Positions 16,392-25,477 of a stretch of 64,000 nucleotides of DNA are shown one piece after another. Position 1 is the stretch's first letter. The number at the start of each line of letters is the position of its first letter. Under the pieces are notes generated by a model. The model had not been told where the DNA came from. It saw only the letters and a program-made list of their open reading frames with translations, and ran no database searches. Source of the DNA: Akkermansiaceae bacterium UBA7331 (GTDB taxonomy: Bacteria > Verrucomicrobiota > Verrucomicrobiia > Verrucomicrobiales > Akkermansiaceae); the NCBI GenBank assembly GCA_002471255.1, contig DKPP01000002.1:89623-153622 (forward strand), written 5' to 3'. Position numbers and translations under genes: made by a program.

Positions 16392-16829
16392 TTATCTATG
16401 GTATGGAGTGCCCGCTAAAATAGTATGGCAACGATACAATTGTTCAAGCAAAGTGACTAAAGCTAATTCATGTTGTAGGGTGAATTTGCTTAACGCTAAT
16501 AAGTGATCGCATTTATCTCGAAGTTGTTGGGTATGTCCATCAGATGCACCGATGAGAAATGCTATGCGTTTGGTGGCATTCATTTGCCATTGTTTGGCTT
16601 TTTTGACCAATTGTTCCGTTGTCCACAATTCACCTCGTTCATCCATGGCTATTCTGAGGCAACCTTGGCTAGCTTCCAAAAGTCGGGCAGAAACATCTTC
16701 GGAAGAGCCTGCTTTAACGAGTTTGAGCTCGGTTTTTCCAAAAGGTTTGAGGCGGTCTAAATATAGTTCTACACCTTGTTTGGCGTAAGATAGAGCAGGT
16801 TTGCCTGCTGCAAGAATAATGAATTGCAT
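16392..16829 (-). CDS. rlmH: 23S rRNA pseudouridine-1915 N3-methyltransferase
   Basis: About 145 residues from MQFIILAAGKPALSY. SPOUT fold signatures: IAFLIGASDGH and the near-invariant C-terminus LSKFTLQHELALVTLLEQLYR...AGTPYHR. It methylates the pseudouridine in helix 69 of 23S rRNA using SAM. ATG 16829 is chosen because the longer reading overlaps uvrC, while this start falls 5 bp after the uvrC stop, giving a tight operon. Confidence 0.95.
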   Translation of the reverse strand: MQFIILAAGKPALSYAKQGVELYLDRLKPFGKTELKLVKAGSSEDVSARLLEASQGCLRIAMDERGELWTTEQLVKKAKQWQMNATKRIAFLIGASDGHTQQLRDKCDHLLALSKFTLQHELALVTLLEQLYRCHTILAGTPYHR

Positions 16830-16834
16830 AAGAA

Positions 16835-18388
16835 TTATGAGGTGGGATTGAGCCAATCCAGTAATTTTTTTGCCCAAGGAAGTGATAATCCCTTAATAGT
16901 GGATATTTCATGGGGAGTGGCTTTTTTAATGTTGGAAATGCTCTTAAATTTTTCCAATAACAACTGTTTGCGTTTTTCCGACATTCCGGGAGCTTCATCT
17001 AGTAAGCTCTCTTTCATTCTTTTACGATACAGTAATTCATTATAACCATTGGCAAAACGGTGAGCTTCATCACGGATGCGTTGCATCAGTTTCAGAGCTC
17101 CGGTGCTATGAGGTAATACTAGAGGTTCAGATTGATGAGGGAAAAAGATTTCTTCTCTCTGTTTGGCTAGACCTACAATAGGCATATCGCCTAATCCTAT
17201 AGCTTCTAGATCGGCTAATGCGGAAGAAAGTTGGCCTTTACCACCATCGACTACGACAAGATCCGGTACTTTGATTGGGGCTTTTCCTTCCGCGCTTAAT
17301 TGTTTTAGCCATTGGTATAAGGTCTTGTCCGGTGGGCAAGTTTGAGATGCATGACTCTCCAATAAAATACGTGTATATCGTCGATTGATCACCTCAGACA
17401 TCGAAGCGAAGTCGTTTTGACCCTCGACCGTGCGAATACGATATCTTCTATAAGCTTGGTTATCGGGTTTCCCATTTGTAAAGCGTACCATAGACGCTAC
17501 GATGTGATTAGATGAAACGTTAGAGATGTCAAAGCATTCCATTATGTAAGGGGCTTGTTCCATACCAAGGGCTTCTCCGAGCTCAATCATGTCTTCTGTC
17601 GGCTTCACTGTTCCTGGTAAATCGGGGCTACCTTTTTGGAATCGTCTGGCCGGTTCGAGGATTTTAATAATATTATCCCGTATATCACGAAGTTGTGCTG
17701 CTTGCTCGAAATCTAATTTTTCGGCGGCTGACATCATTTCTTTTTCGAGCTGATCTAATACCCCTCGTTTTCCTGTTCCTTCCAAAAGTTTGATTGCTTG
17801 CTGAAAATTCGCTTGATAGTCAGCTTCACTGATTTTTCCAACGCATGGGGCAGAGCAGTTTCTAATAATATCCGCATGGCAATGGAGATAATTTTTCTCC
17901 GTTGGATTTTTCACCTTACAACATCGGAGTCCGTATTGTCTATTGATCCATTCTAATGTTGATGTAAGTGCAGCTGAATGTGCAAATGGACCGAAATAAC
18001 GAGATCCGTCTTCTTTTCTGACTCGAGTTAGTTCAAATCGAGGTAGTTTTTCCCCTGATTTAACTTTTAATAAGGGGAATCTTTTGTCATCTTTAAACTG
18101 AATATTATAGTGGGGTCGATAATCCTTAATCAATTTGCTCTCTAATAACAAAGCTTCTTGTTCGTTACGTACCTCATAATAATCAAAAGAGGCGATAGCA
18201 TGAATGAGTGCTCTCGTTTTATGATTGGATAAGGTTGCCTGAGAGGGTGAAAAATAATTCGCCAAGCGTTTTTTGAGATCTCGCGCTTTTCCTACGTAAA
18301 TAATGGCTCCTTGACGATCTTTCATCAGGTATACCCCCGGTTTGTGAGGGGTTTGTCGCCATTGTTCTTTCAAGCTTGGAGTACTCAT
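16835..18388 (-). CDS. uvrC: Excinuclease ABC subunit C
   Basis: Makes both incisions in nucleotide-excision repair with UvrAB. The N-terminal GIY-YIG nuclease (PHKPGVYLMKDRQGAIIYVGKARDLKKRL) is followed by the UVR/UvrB-binding motif (LEKEMMSAAEKLDFEQAAQLRD). The RNase H-like second nuclease has MECFDISN, VVVDGGKGQLSSAL and RDEAHRFA. C-terminal helix-hairpin-helix motifs (EAPGMSEKRKQLLLEKF, ISTIKGLSLPWAKKLLDWL) complete it. At 517 residues it is shorter than the 600-residue enterobacterial form, but all domains are present. Upstream of rlmH. Confidence 0.96.
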   Translation of the reverse strand: MSTPSLKEQWRQTPHKPGVYLMKDRQGAIIYVGKARDLKKRLANYFSPSQATLSNHKTRALIHAIASFDYYEVRNEQEALLLESKLIKDYRPHYNIQFKDDKRFPLLKVKSGEKLPRFELTRVRKEDGSRYFGPFAHSAALTSTLEWINRQYGLRCCKVKNPTEKNYLHCHADIIRNCSAPCVGKISEADYQANFQQAIKLLEGTGKRGVLDQLEKEMMSAAEKLDFEQAAQLRDIRDNIIKILEPARRFQKGSPDLPGTVKPTEDMIELGEALGMEQAPYIMECFDISNVSSNHIVASMVRFTNGKPDNQAYRRYRIRTVEGQNDFASMSEVINRRYTRILLESHASQTCPPDKTLYQWLKQLSAEGKAPIKVPDLVVVDGGKGQLSSALADLEAIGLGDMPIVGLAKQREEIFFPHQSEPLVLPHSTGALKLMQRIRDEAHRFANGYNELLYRKRMKESLLDEAPGMSEKRKQLLLEKFKSISNIKKATPHEISTIKGLSLPWAKKLLDWLNPTS

Positions 18389-18597
18389 GACTGTATTTGT
18401 ATTGTGCCATAAAAATGAAAATCCGAAAGCCTCTAATCACGAGAAGACACAAGTTCTTGTTGGTTTCTTGACCTTCGTTTGAGTAGTGAAGTAGCTTTTT
18501 ACCAAATTCTGTAAGAAAGAAAAAAGAATCTACGTTAGAATAATACAAGCACACGGCTTGATTTGAATTGGAACTTTTGTATAATAAATACGTTTTT

Positions 18598-19395
18598 ATG
18601 ATGATGAACTCACCTTTCCTTACTTACTTGGCAGTTATGGACTTTACTGCCGGAGATAAAGTGTATTCTCTAGAAGAACTTTTTTTAAAAGGCGGCTTTA
18701 TCATGTGGCTGCTTCTTATTTTGTCCATTGTCGGTCTTTTTGTCATACTTGTATGTCTGTTTGCGACACGCAATAAGGCAGTTGTGCCTAACAGACTCGT
18801 TGAGCAAGCGGAAGCATTTTTACGTAAAAAAGACTATTCGGGTTTGACCACATTATGTACCCATCATAATTCGTGCTTTGCTCGTGTGATGTTATCTATG
18901 GCAAATTTCATGCAGCGCAATCCTAAAGCAACGATGGAAGAGGTGCGTGAAGTTGCTTCTGCCGAGGGTGGTCGCCAAGCCAGTTTTTTAAGCCGTCAAA
19001 TATCTTGGTTGTCAGATATTGGTGCTTTAGCGCCGATGTTGGGTCTTTTAGGTACTGTGATCGGTATGATGAAAACATTTTTTGAAATCGCTAATGGTGA
19101 TTTTGCCGGTAGTAAGCAGCGTATCGATATGGCTGGCGGTGTGGCCGAAGCCTTGATTACAACCGCCGGTGGTTTGTTGCTAGCTATCCCTGCGTTAATG
19201 GCTTACGTTTATTTTCGTAGTCGTGTGCATAAGCGTGTAGCCGACTTAGAAGCAGCCGTAACCCATAGCGTGATGGTGGCTGTAGGTCCGAACGTACGTA
19301 CCCGCCCTGAACGTAATTCCGGTGCTTACCATGGAGAAACTATTCCTAGCATGGAGTATGATCCTGCATCCAAACGAGACGTATTGGGCTTTTAA
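18598..19395 (+). CDS. MotA/TolQ/ExbB proton-channel protein
   Basis: Starts with ATG ATG ATG at 18598. The first hydrophobic helix is FIMWLLLILSIVGLFVILVCLF. A cytoplasmic loop leads to the conserved channel part LSDIGALAPMLGLLGTVIGMMKTFFEIA and a third helix LITTAGGLLLAIPALMAYVYF. Family role: inner-membrane stator using the proton gradient to drive TonB- or Tol-type envelope energisation. It is followed 25 bp later by its ExbD/TolR partner. ExbB versus TolQ cannot be separated; the adjacent TPR gene recalls Tol-Pal clusters. Confidence 0.93.
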   Translation: MMMNSPFLTYLAVMDFTAGDKVYSLEELFLKGGFIMWLLLILSIVGLFVILVCLFATRNKAVVPNRLVEQAEAFLRKKDYSGLTTLCTHHNSCFARVMLSMANFMQRNPKATMEEVREVASAEGGRQASFLSRQISWLSDIGALAPMLGLLGTVIGMMKTFFEIANGDFAGSKQRIDMAGGVAEALITTAGGLLLAIPALMAYVYFRSRVHKRVADLEAAVTHSVMVAVGPNVRTRPERNSGAYHGETIPSMEYDPASKRDVLGF

Positions 19396-19420
19396 TCGCA
19401 TGTTTATTAATTAAGGAACT

Positions 19421-19843
19421 ATGAAATTTAATTATAAAATGCCTGAGCCTTTGGGGTTTCAACTGGCTCCGATGCTCGATATCGTGTTCCTTTTGCTCGT
19501 ATTCTTCATTGTAACCCAGACATTTGATGAAACCGAGCCTGATTTAGATGTTGAGCTACCATCTGCCGAAAGTGCCAAAACGAATGAAAAGGCGATTCAA
19601 GAGGTTATTGTTAATATCCGAAAAGATGGTACGGTGACAATTAATCGAGAAATTTATTCCATGGAGCAATTGGAGAAAAAGTTAAAATCTGTTGCGCAAT
19701 TAGACCCTAATCAGGTGATTCGTTTACGTCCTGATGAAAAAACGGAAAGTGGGATTGTGGTGCGTGTGCTGGATGCCAGTGCCAAGGCAGGGTTACGTAA
19801 TGTATCCTTTTCTACGAAGCCTATGCCTGAAGGGGCTAAATAA
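19421..19843 (+). CDS. ExbD/TolR-family protein
   Basis: 140 residues: a short cytoplasmic start, one transmembrane helix APMLDIVFLLLVFFIVTQTF with the conserved Asp (MLD) required for proton use, then a periplasmic domain (EVIVNIRKDGTVTINREIYSMEQLEKKL...). AAGGA precedes the ATG. It pairs with the upstream ExbB-like gene in one complex. Confidence 0.94.
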   Translation: MKFNYKMPEPLGFQLAPMLDIVFLLLVFFIVTQTFDETEPDLDVELPSAESAKTNEKAIQEVIVNIRKDGTVTINREIYSMEQLEKKLKSVAQLDPNQVIRLRPDEKTESGIVVRVLDASAKAGLRNVSFSTKPMPEGAK

Positions 19844-19867
19844 TCAAATTAAGCAAAAACAAATAGT

Positions 19868-22300
19868 ATGAGTAAAATCTTGTTTTCAGTATTTGGGATG
19901 ATGATAGGGGTTGGTCCTATTATGGCTCAAGAAGCCATTCCCAGTGCAGAACCACTTGATGAGGGCCCTTTGGTTGCCGACCCTCAAAAAGATGCTTTGT
20001 CACTGGCTGACATGATGTACCAACAGTCTCAATCTCCTGAGGTAAAAAATAATCCTGCAGAGTTTCAAAGAATGGTTCGTTTGGCTGCTGAACAGTATGC
20101 TAACTATGCGAGAGAGTTCCCTCGTAGCCCCCAAGCTTTATTAGCTTTGTACCGATCAGGAATGTGTTGGCAAGAGATTGGCATGCATGAAATTGCCAAT
20201 GAATTATTCAAACGAGTAATGCAGGGTAATGATTTGAATCTGAAATCGGCAGCTGCCTATCGTTTAGCAAATTTTTACATGCTTAATGCCGATACGACAA
20301 ATGCAATTCCTTGTTATTTGACTGTTATTCAAACATCCCCTCAAGATGATTTAAAGGTAGATGCGCAATACCGTCTCGGACGTATTTATATGTCCAAAGG
20401 AGATAGTAATGGTGCGGAAGTGATGTTTAACGGTATTATTTCCAATCCAAAAGCACCTGAAGCTTTTCAAATGGCTGCCTTGCTAGGTATGGCCAATATT
20501 CGTTCGTCTGCCGGAAAATTCCAAGAGGCATATGATGCATATAAAAAAGTCTTAGCATTACCTAATCTGGATATTAAGACAAAAGGTAGCTGTCTGTTAC
20601 AAGCAGCCGCTCTTGCTGCCAAATTAAAAAAGGAAAGCGAGGCTCAAGCTTTATACTCTCAAGTGCTGAATGATCCTGCGATGAAGTCTCTTTTACCTGA
20701 AGCTCAATTAGGGATGTTAATGGGGCTTTACGTAGCGGGTAAATATGAAGATGTATTGAAAGAATACGAACGTACTAAGGGCGTTTTGATTGAAAGTAAG
20801 GAAGTCCTGTCTAAGCGAGATATGCTTATGGGGCAAACCTGTCAAAAATTAAAAAAATATGATGAAGCCATTAACTTTTTCTCTTCGGTGGAAAAGCTTA
20901 TGCCCCATACGGAAATGGCTATGAAGTCCGCTTTCTTACGCTTGGTATGTTATCGTGATAAGAAAGATGCCGATTTGCCACGTCGTGTCCAAGGATTCCT
21001 GAATCTTTACACGCAAGTATTTCCTACAAGTGAGTTTCATGATTTAGCTAGGTTAATGGCTGCTGAGAGTCTGGTGGCAACCAAACCTGCCGAGGCCGTT
21101 TTATTCTATAATAGCATTAATTTTGATAAGATAGATGAAAGCATCCGACCTGAGATCATGTACAAAAGTGCTTGGGCTGCTTCACAGTCGGGCAATCGCG
21201 AATTAGCGATTAAATTGTACACAATCCTTTTAGAAAAGTTTCCTAAGAATAAACGTGTAGGTGATGTTTATGCCGCTCGTGGCGAAATGTTTGCTTTGAC
21301 CGGTAAAGAAGGAGATGCCTTAGCCGATTTTGATACGGTTATTAAAAATTGGCCGAAAACTCCGAGTGCTGCCGTTGCATGGCAGCGATCTGCCCAAATT
21401 TATCAGCGACGTCAAGATGTAACTAATATGGGCAAATATTATGAAGGATTATTGAAGAATTTTCCTGATGCTTCGCCGGCAGCCTTGGCCGAAGCACGAT
21501 TTGCTATCGGTAGAGCGGGATTTGACCAAAAGGATTATCAAAAAGCCATTGATAATTTGACCGAAGCAAAAACTTTGAATGCCGATAAGTATAAGGCTCA
21601 AGTGAATTTGCTTTTAGTATTGTCTTATCACCAATTACAGAATGCGGAGAAATTAAAAAGCGCATTGCAAACTTTACGTGAGCAAAACCCTGAATCCATT
21701 CAAAGCATTCCTAATGTCGTGCCTGCATGGTTGGGTATGCAATGTTATGTCAATAAAGACTTCGAAGGAGCTGATGTTTATTTGTCTTGGGCAACTCAAG
21801 ATGATGAATTAAAGACAGCTAAAAAAGTGATTTGGCGTGATTTGGCAAAAGTAAGATTAGCTCTTAAACAATATGAGCGTGCCTTAAAAGCATCCGACAA
21901 TTTTTTAGCAGAAGAAACCCAGCCTTATCGTCGAGCAGACGGTTTACTAGATAGGTCTATGATTTTATTGGGGCTTGGTAAGTACGAAGCCGCTAAAAAA
22001 GATGCCGAAACCGCTTTAGGCTTGGGCGTCGAGGGTCCTTTGATGGCATCTTTAAAGATTGTGTTAGGTGATGTGGCCTATGCTGAGAAGAAATTTGACG
22101 AAGCCGCTAAAAATTATGGTTTAACGGCAGAGTTGTTTGTTAATGATGCCGAGTTAAAACCTTTAGCTCTCTATAAAGCATCTATGGCATTGGAAAAGGC
22201 CGGTCGCAAACCTGAGGCTGCGCAATATCGTGATCGTTTGAAAAAAGAGTTCCCCGAATGGAAACCAACTGAGCAATTACTACCGCCCGTAGCTGATTAG
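19868..22300 (+). CDS. Exported TPR-repeat protein
   Basis: 810 residues. A signal peptide (MSKILFSVFGMMIGVGPIMAQ) precedes helical tetratricopeptide repeats along nearly the whole length (for example AAYRLANFYMLNADTTNAIPCYLTVIQ, VDAQYRLGRIYMSKGDSNGAEVMFNGII, IMYKSAWAASQSGNRELAIKLYTILLEKFP). No enzymatic motif. The position after exbB-exbD suggests a periplasmic scaffold, comparable to YbgF/CpoB in Tol systems but much larger; the exact partner is unknown. Confidence 0.85.
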   Translation: MSKILFSVFGMMIGVGPIMAQEAIPSAEPLDEGPLVADPQKDALSLADMMYQQSQSPEVKNNPAEFQRMVRLAAEQYANYAREFPRSPQALLALYRSGMCWQEIGMHEIANELFKRVMQGNDLNLKSAAAYRLANFYMLNADTTNAIPCYLTVIQTSPQDDLKVDAQYRLGRIYMSKGDSNGAEVMFNGIISNPKAPEAFQMAALLGMANIRSSAGKFQEAYDAYKKVLALPNLDIKTKGSCLLQAAALAAKLKKESEAQALYSQVLNDPAMKSLLPEAQLGMLMGLYVAGKYEDVLKEYERTKGVLIESKEVLSKRDMLMGQTCQKLKKYDEAINFFSSVEKLMPHTEMAMKSAFLRLVCYRDKKDADLPRRVQGFLNLYTQVFPTSEFHDLARLMAAESLVATKPAEAVLFYNSINFDKIDESIRPEIMYKSAWAASQSGNRELAIKLYTILLEKFPKNKRVGDVYAARGEMFALTGKEGDALADFDTVIKNWPKTPSAAVAWQRSAQIYQRRQDVTNMGKYYEGLLKNFPDASPAALAEARFAIGRAGFDQKDYQKAIDNLTEAKTLNADKYKAQVNLLLVLSYHQLQNAEKLKSALQTLREQNPESIQSIPNVVPAWLGMQCYVNKDFEGADVYLSWATQDDELKTAKKVIWRDLAKVRLALKQYERALKASDNFLAEETQPYRRADGLLDRSMILLGLGKYEAAKKDAETALGLGVEGPLMASLKIVLGDVAYAEKKFDEAAKNYGLTAELFVNDAELKPLALYKASMALEKAGRKPEAAQYRDRLKKEFPEWKPTEQLLPPVAD

Positions 22301-22314
22301 CATTTCTCCCTACA

Positions 22315-24075
22315 ATGGAAAACCGAAAGAAAAAATGGTATGATCTGCTTGGTTTGATTCCTAAGAATCTTACCAGGCTGCTTTTGATTATTAGCATTTT
22401 TCCCGTTATTTTAGCGATTGTTTTAATCGTGTATGCATGGAGGGCCAATCAGTTTGATATGGCAGAAGTGGTTGCCCCTCTACAAAATAGTGCCGCTTAC
22501 GATCGCAAAGGTGAATTTTTAGGGATTTTAAGTGATGCCGAACGAGTTTATGTAGGGTGGAATGATATTCCTAAAGACTTGGTTAACGCCTTTGTCGCTC
22601 GTGAAGATGAAGAGTTTTTCAACCACGATGGCATTGTCTATCTTTCAATGCTACGCTCTTTTTGGGTGAATATCAGCACTTGGTCGATAGCGCAGGGTGG
22701 TTCTACCATCACGATGCAATTGGCTAGAAATTGTTATGAACTAGGTGGTCGTAACATCGACCGTAAAGTTCTTGAGTTGGCTGTAGCTCGGCGCATTGAA
22801 AAAGAATATAAGAAGGAAGATATTTTCACCGCTTATTTAAATCGTATCTATTTTGGGCGTCAATGTTACGGTATAGCTCAGGCTGCCTCGTATTATTTTG
22901 GTAAATCAGTTTCTCAATTGACCTTACCGGAATGTGCTACCTTGGCAGGGTTAGTGCGTGGGCCATCTATCTTTAATCCTGTCGATAACCATACTAGGTC
23001 GATATGGGAACGTAATACCACGTTAAATCGAATGCAAGCTTGTGGATTTATTACCTCGGAGGAAGCCGAACAAGCTAAAAATGCACCGATGATTGTTAAC
23101 AAAAATCGAGACAGACGCCCCGGCTCATATCCTGCATTATTTGCTAGTAGGGAATTATCCGAATTAAAAGATGTGGATATGGATTCCGAGTCAACTTCTA
23201 GTATATTTGTGCTTACTTATTTTGATTTGGCTTATCAAAGAAAAGTTGAGGAACTTTGCGAAGCCTTAATTAAAGAGCTTGAATCTACTCCTGAATGGGC
23301 AAAATTGCCTAAACGCCAAGATAATGACGTTTCCAATTGCTTGCAAGTAGCCGTGATGTGTGTGGAGACCAGAAGTGGTGGCATTGCTGCTGTAGCGGGC
23401 GGACGAACTGCGCTTGATGGCGTCGATCGTTGGCAAAATAAAATTAAGCCCGGCCTCTTATTTTCCCCGGTAGTTAATGTTGCGGCTATTGATAAAGGTC
23501 GCAATGTGATACGGAATAATCCGACGGTAACCGGAACGAGTGTGGGTTACCAAAGTGTTATTGATATGGCACGTAAATTAGGTATAGAGGATCCTTTGCC
23601 TCGATCCGATGATCTTTATTTAGGTAATTTTTCGTTGCGTTTACAGGATATGTTTAACGCTTTATTTCTGATTCACCGTGATGGGAAAAATATCAAGATC
23701 AGTTCTATTCGTAAAATAGGTACTTGTAAGCACAAGTTGTTATTATCGAATGAATTGGAAGATGGTGAGAAAAACAAAGAATTGATTCCTCGCGAATCAG
23801 CTCAGTTGGTAACCACCCAGCCACCGTTTTTTGGTGATGATAAGGGCAAACTGATATCATTACAGGTAGATTTACCGGAAAACCAAGGGCATGTGGCAGC
23901 AAAAGCCGGCAACCATTTAAGTGTGTTCGTATGGGTTGGATTTGATGAAGCCAACCCCGAATGGTACGCCAAAGGTAAATTACGTAACATATTGAATCAG
24001 TTTTCGTTGAAATTAGCCGATCAGCTTTACAAGCAGGCATTTGAATTACAAGAAAAGACTCAAGAACCAAAATAA
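22315..24075 (+). CDS. GT51 peptidoglycan glycosyltransferase with degenerate transpeptidase domain
   Basis: 586 residues. One N-terminal membrane helix (LLLIISIFPVILAIVLIVYAW). The GT51 domain is intact: AREDEEFFNHDGI with the catalytic Glu, QGGSTITMQLARN, RKVLELAVARRIEKEYKKEDI, YLNRIYFGRQCYGI and AATLAGLVRGPSIFNP-like end. It should polymerise lipid II. The following penicillin-binding part is short and lacks the catalytic motifs: the usual GS.FK position reads KPGLLFSP (Ser to Leu, Lys to Ser) and the KTG position reads KAG. Crosslinking activity is therefore unlikely. It starts 14 bp after the TPR gene. Confidence 0.87.
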   Translation: MENRKKKWYDLLGLIPKNLTRLLLIISIFPVILAIVLIVYAWRANQFDMAEVVAPLQNSAAYDRKGEFLGILSDAERVYVGWNDIPKDLVNAFVAREDEEFFNHDGIVYLSMLRSFWVNISTWSIAQGGSTITMQLARNCYELGGRNIDRKVLELAVARRIEKEYKKEDIFTAYLNRIYFGRQCYGIAQAASYYFGKSVSQLTLPECATLAGLVRGPSIFNPVDNHTRSIWERNTTLNRMQACGFITSEEAEQAKNAPMIVNKNRDRRPGSYPALFASRELSELKDVDMDSESTSSIFVLTYFDLAYQRKVEELCEALIKELESTPEWAKLPKRQDNDVSNCLQVAVMCVETRSGGIAAVAGGRTALDGVDRWQNKIKPGLLFSPVVNVAAIDKGRNVIRNNPTVTGTSVGYQSVIDMARKLGIEDPLPRSDDLYLGNFSLRLQDMFNALFLIHRDGKNIKISSIRKIGTCKHKLLLSNELEDGEKNKELIPRESAQLVTTQPPFFGDDKGKLISLQVDLPENQGHVAAKAGNHLSVFVWVGFDEANPEWYAKGKLRNILNQFSLKLADQLYKQAFELQEKTQEPK

Positions 24076-24079
24076 GATC

Positions 24080-24850
24080 ATGACGAATTACGATCAAGAG
24101 ATGGAAGTTGCCATTTTTGCGGCAAAACAAGCGGGTGCGTTCCTCAAAGAACATTTCCATGATTCTAAAAAAGTGGATGAGGCGACCCAAAATGACATTA
24201 AGTTAGAATTGGATAAAACTTCTCAATCCTTGATTACCAAATGCATTCTAGATCGTTTTCCTGCCCATTCCGTTTTGGGAGAAGAAGGGTATTCCGGAGA
24301 ACGTAATAGTGAATACGAATGGATTGTTGACCCAATTGACGGTACTGTTAATTACTATTATTCCATTCCTTGGTTTTGTGTGTCCATTGCATTAAGACAT
24401 CGTGGTGAAGTTGTTTTGGGTGTCATTTATGACCCGATGATGGATGAATGCTGGCATGTGATTCGTGGTCAAAAACCATATATGAATGATCGTGAGATGC
24501 ACTGTAGTCAACGAACAAAGATGGCTGAAGCCATTGTGTTTGTCGGTCATGGTAAAACCGATGGTTCAAAAGAAAAAGGTATTGAGCGATTTGCTAAGAT
24601 TGCTTGGCAAGTAAGAAAAGTCCGCAATAATGGTTCAGCTGCATTAGCTTTGGCATATATTGCATGCGGGCGGTTTGATGCTTATGTGGAAAGTATTATT
24701 TCCATATGGGATATTGCAGCCGGAGCTTTATTGGTTGAAGCTGCCGGAGGTAAGGTATCTTTAGAGCCCAAACCGGAAAATCCGGAACAATTTGCTATTG
24801 TCGCTTGGAATGGTTTAATTCCTATCCAAGAGGCTTTGGCTGAAAACTAA
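24080..24850 (+). CDS. Inositol monophosphatase family protein
   Basis: 256 residues from MTNYDQEMEVAIFAAKQAG. Metal-binding motifs of the family are present: VLGEEGYSGE, WIVDPIDGTVNY and SIWDIAAGALLVEAAGG. Members hydrolyse sugar or inositol monophosphates, or act like SuhB on rRNA maturation; the substrate cannot be assigned. ATG 24080 is preferred because an earlier ATG overlaps the end of the GT51 gene. It starts 4 bp after the GT51 stop. Confidence 0.9.
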   Translation: MTNYDQEMEVAIFAAKQAGAFLKEHFHDSKKVDEATQNDIKLELDKTSQSLITKCILDRFPAHSVLGEEGYSGERNSEYEWIVDPIDGTVNYYYSIPWFCVSIALRHRGEVVLGVIYDPMMDECWHVIRGQKPYMNDREMHCSQRTKMAEAIVFVGHGKTDGSKEKGIERFAKIAWQVRKVRNNGSAALALAYIACGRFDAYVESIISIWDIAAGALLVEAAGGKVSLEPKPENPEQFAIVAWNGLIPIQEALAEN

Positions 24851-24870
24851 TTACAATAACTAAAAAATAT

Positions 24871-25377
24871 ATGAATATGGTGTCCCTTGCTGGTGTTGGT
24901 TATGATATCCATCGTTTTACGTTGGCAGAAAGACCTTTAATTTTGGGTGGTGTGAATGTTCCTTGTGAAATGGGATTAGACGGCCACTCCGACGCTGATG
25001 TGTTATGTCATGCTATTGCCGATGCCCTTTTGGGTGCGGCAGGGCTTGAAGATATTGGCTTTTGGTTCCCACCGGGTGATCCCGATTGTAAGGGAATTTG
25101 CTCGTTAAAAATCGTTTCGAAAGCAGTGGCTTTGATCAGAGAACGTGGTGGTAAAATCATCAATGTAGATTCTACCGTCATTGCCGAAGCGCCCAAGATT
25201 AAACCATATCTTGAGCCAATGAAAGAGGCTTTAGCTTTGGCATTAGGTATATCGAAAAACCGAGTTGGAATTAAAGCTACAACTAATGAGATGATGGGTG
25301 CTGTCGGACGTAAGGAAGGCATTGCCGCTATGGCTGTAGCCATGATTATGTTGCCTGAAGAGATTGACGTGATGTAA
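24871..25377 (+). CDS. ispF: 2-C-methyl-D-erythritol 2,4-cyclodiphosphate synthase
   Basis: Fifth step of the MEP isoprenoid pathway. GVGYDIHRF with the metal-binding Asp and His, LGGV, GHSDADVLCHAIADALLGAAGLEDIGFWFPPGD and the closing KATTNEMMGAVGRKEGIAAMAVA are diagnostic. 168 residues (ATG at 24877 would give 166). It is the last gene of the run; a strong terminator follows. Confidence 0.97.
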   Translation: MNMVSLAGVGYDIHRFTLAERPLILGGVNVPCEMGLDGHSDADVLCHAIADALLGAAGLEDIGFWFPPGDPDCKGICSLKIVSKAVALIRERGGKIINVDSTVIAEAPKIKPYLEPMKEALALALGISKNRVGIKATTNEMMGAVGRKEGIAAMAVAMIMLPEEIDVM

Positions 25378-25399
25378 TCTATCAAAAAAATCATTCTTT

Positions 25400-25427
25400 A
25401 AGCCGTCTCTTATGAGACGGCTTTTTA
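25400..25427 (+). terminator. Terminator after ispF
   Basis: AAGCCGTCTC - TTAT - GAGACGGCTT followed by TTTTA. Confidence 0.92.
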
Positions 25428-25477
25428 GTGTTTAGGGTATCCTACGAACGCTATGAATTGAAATAGATATTTAGGGT

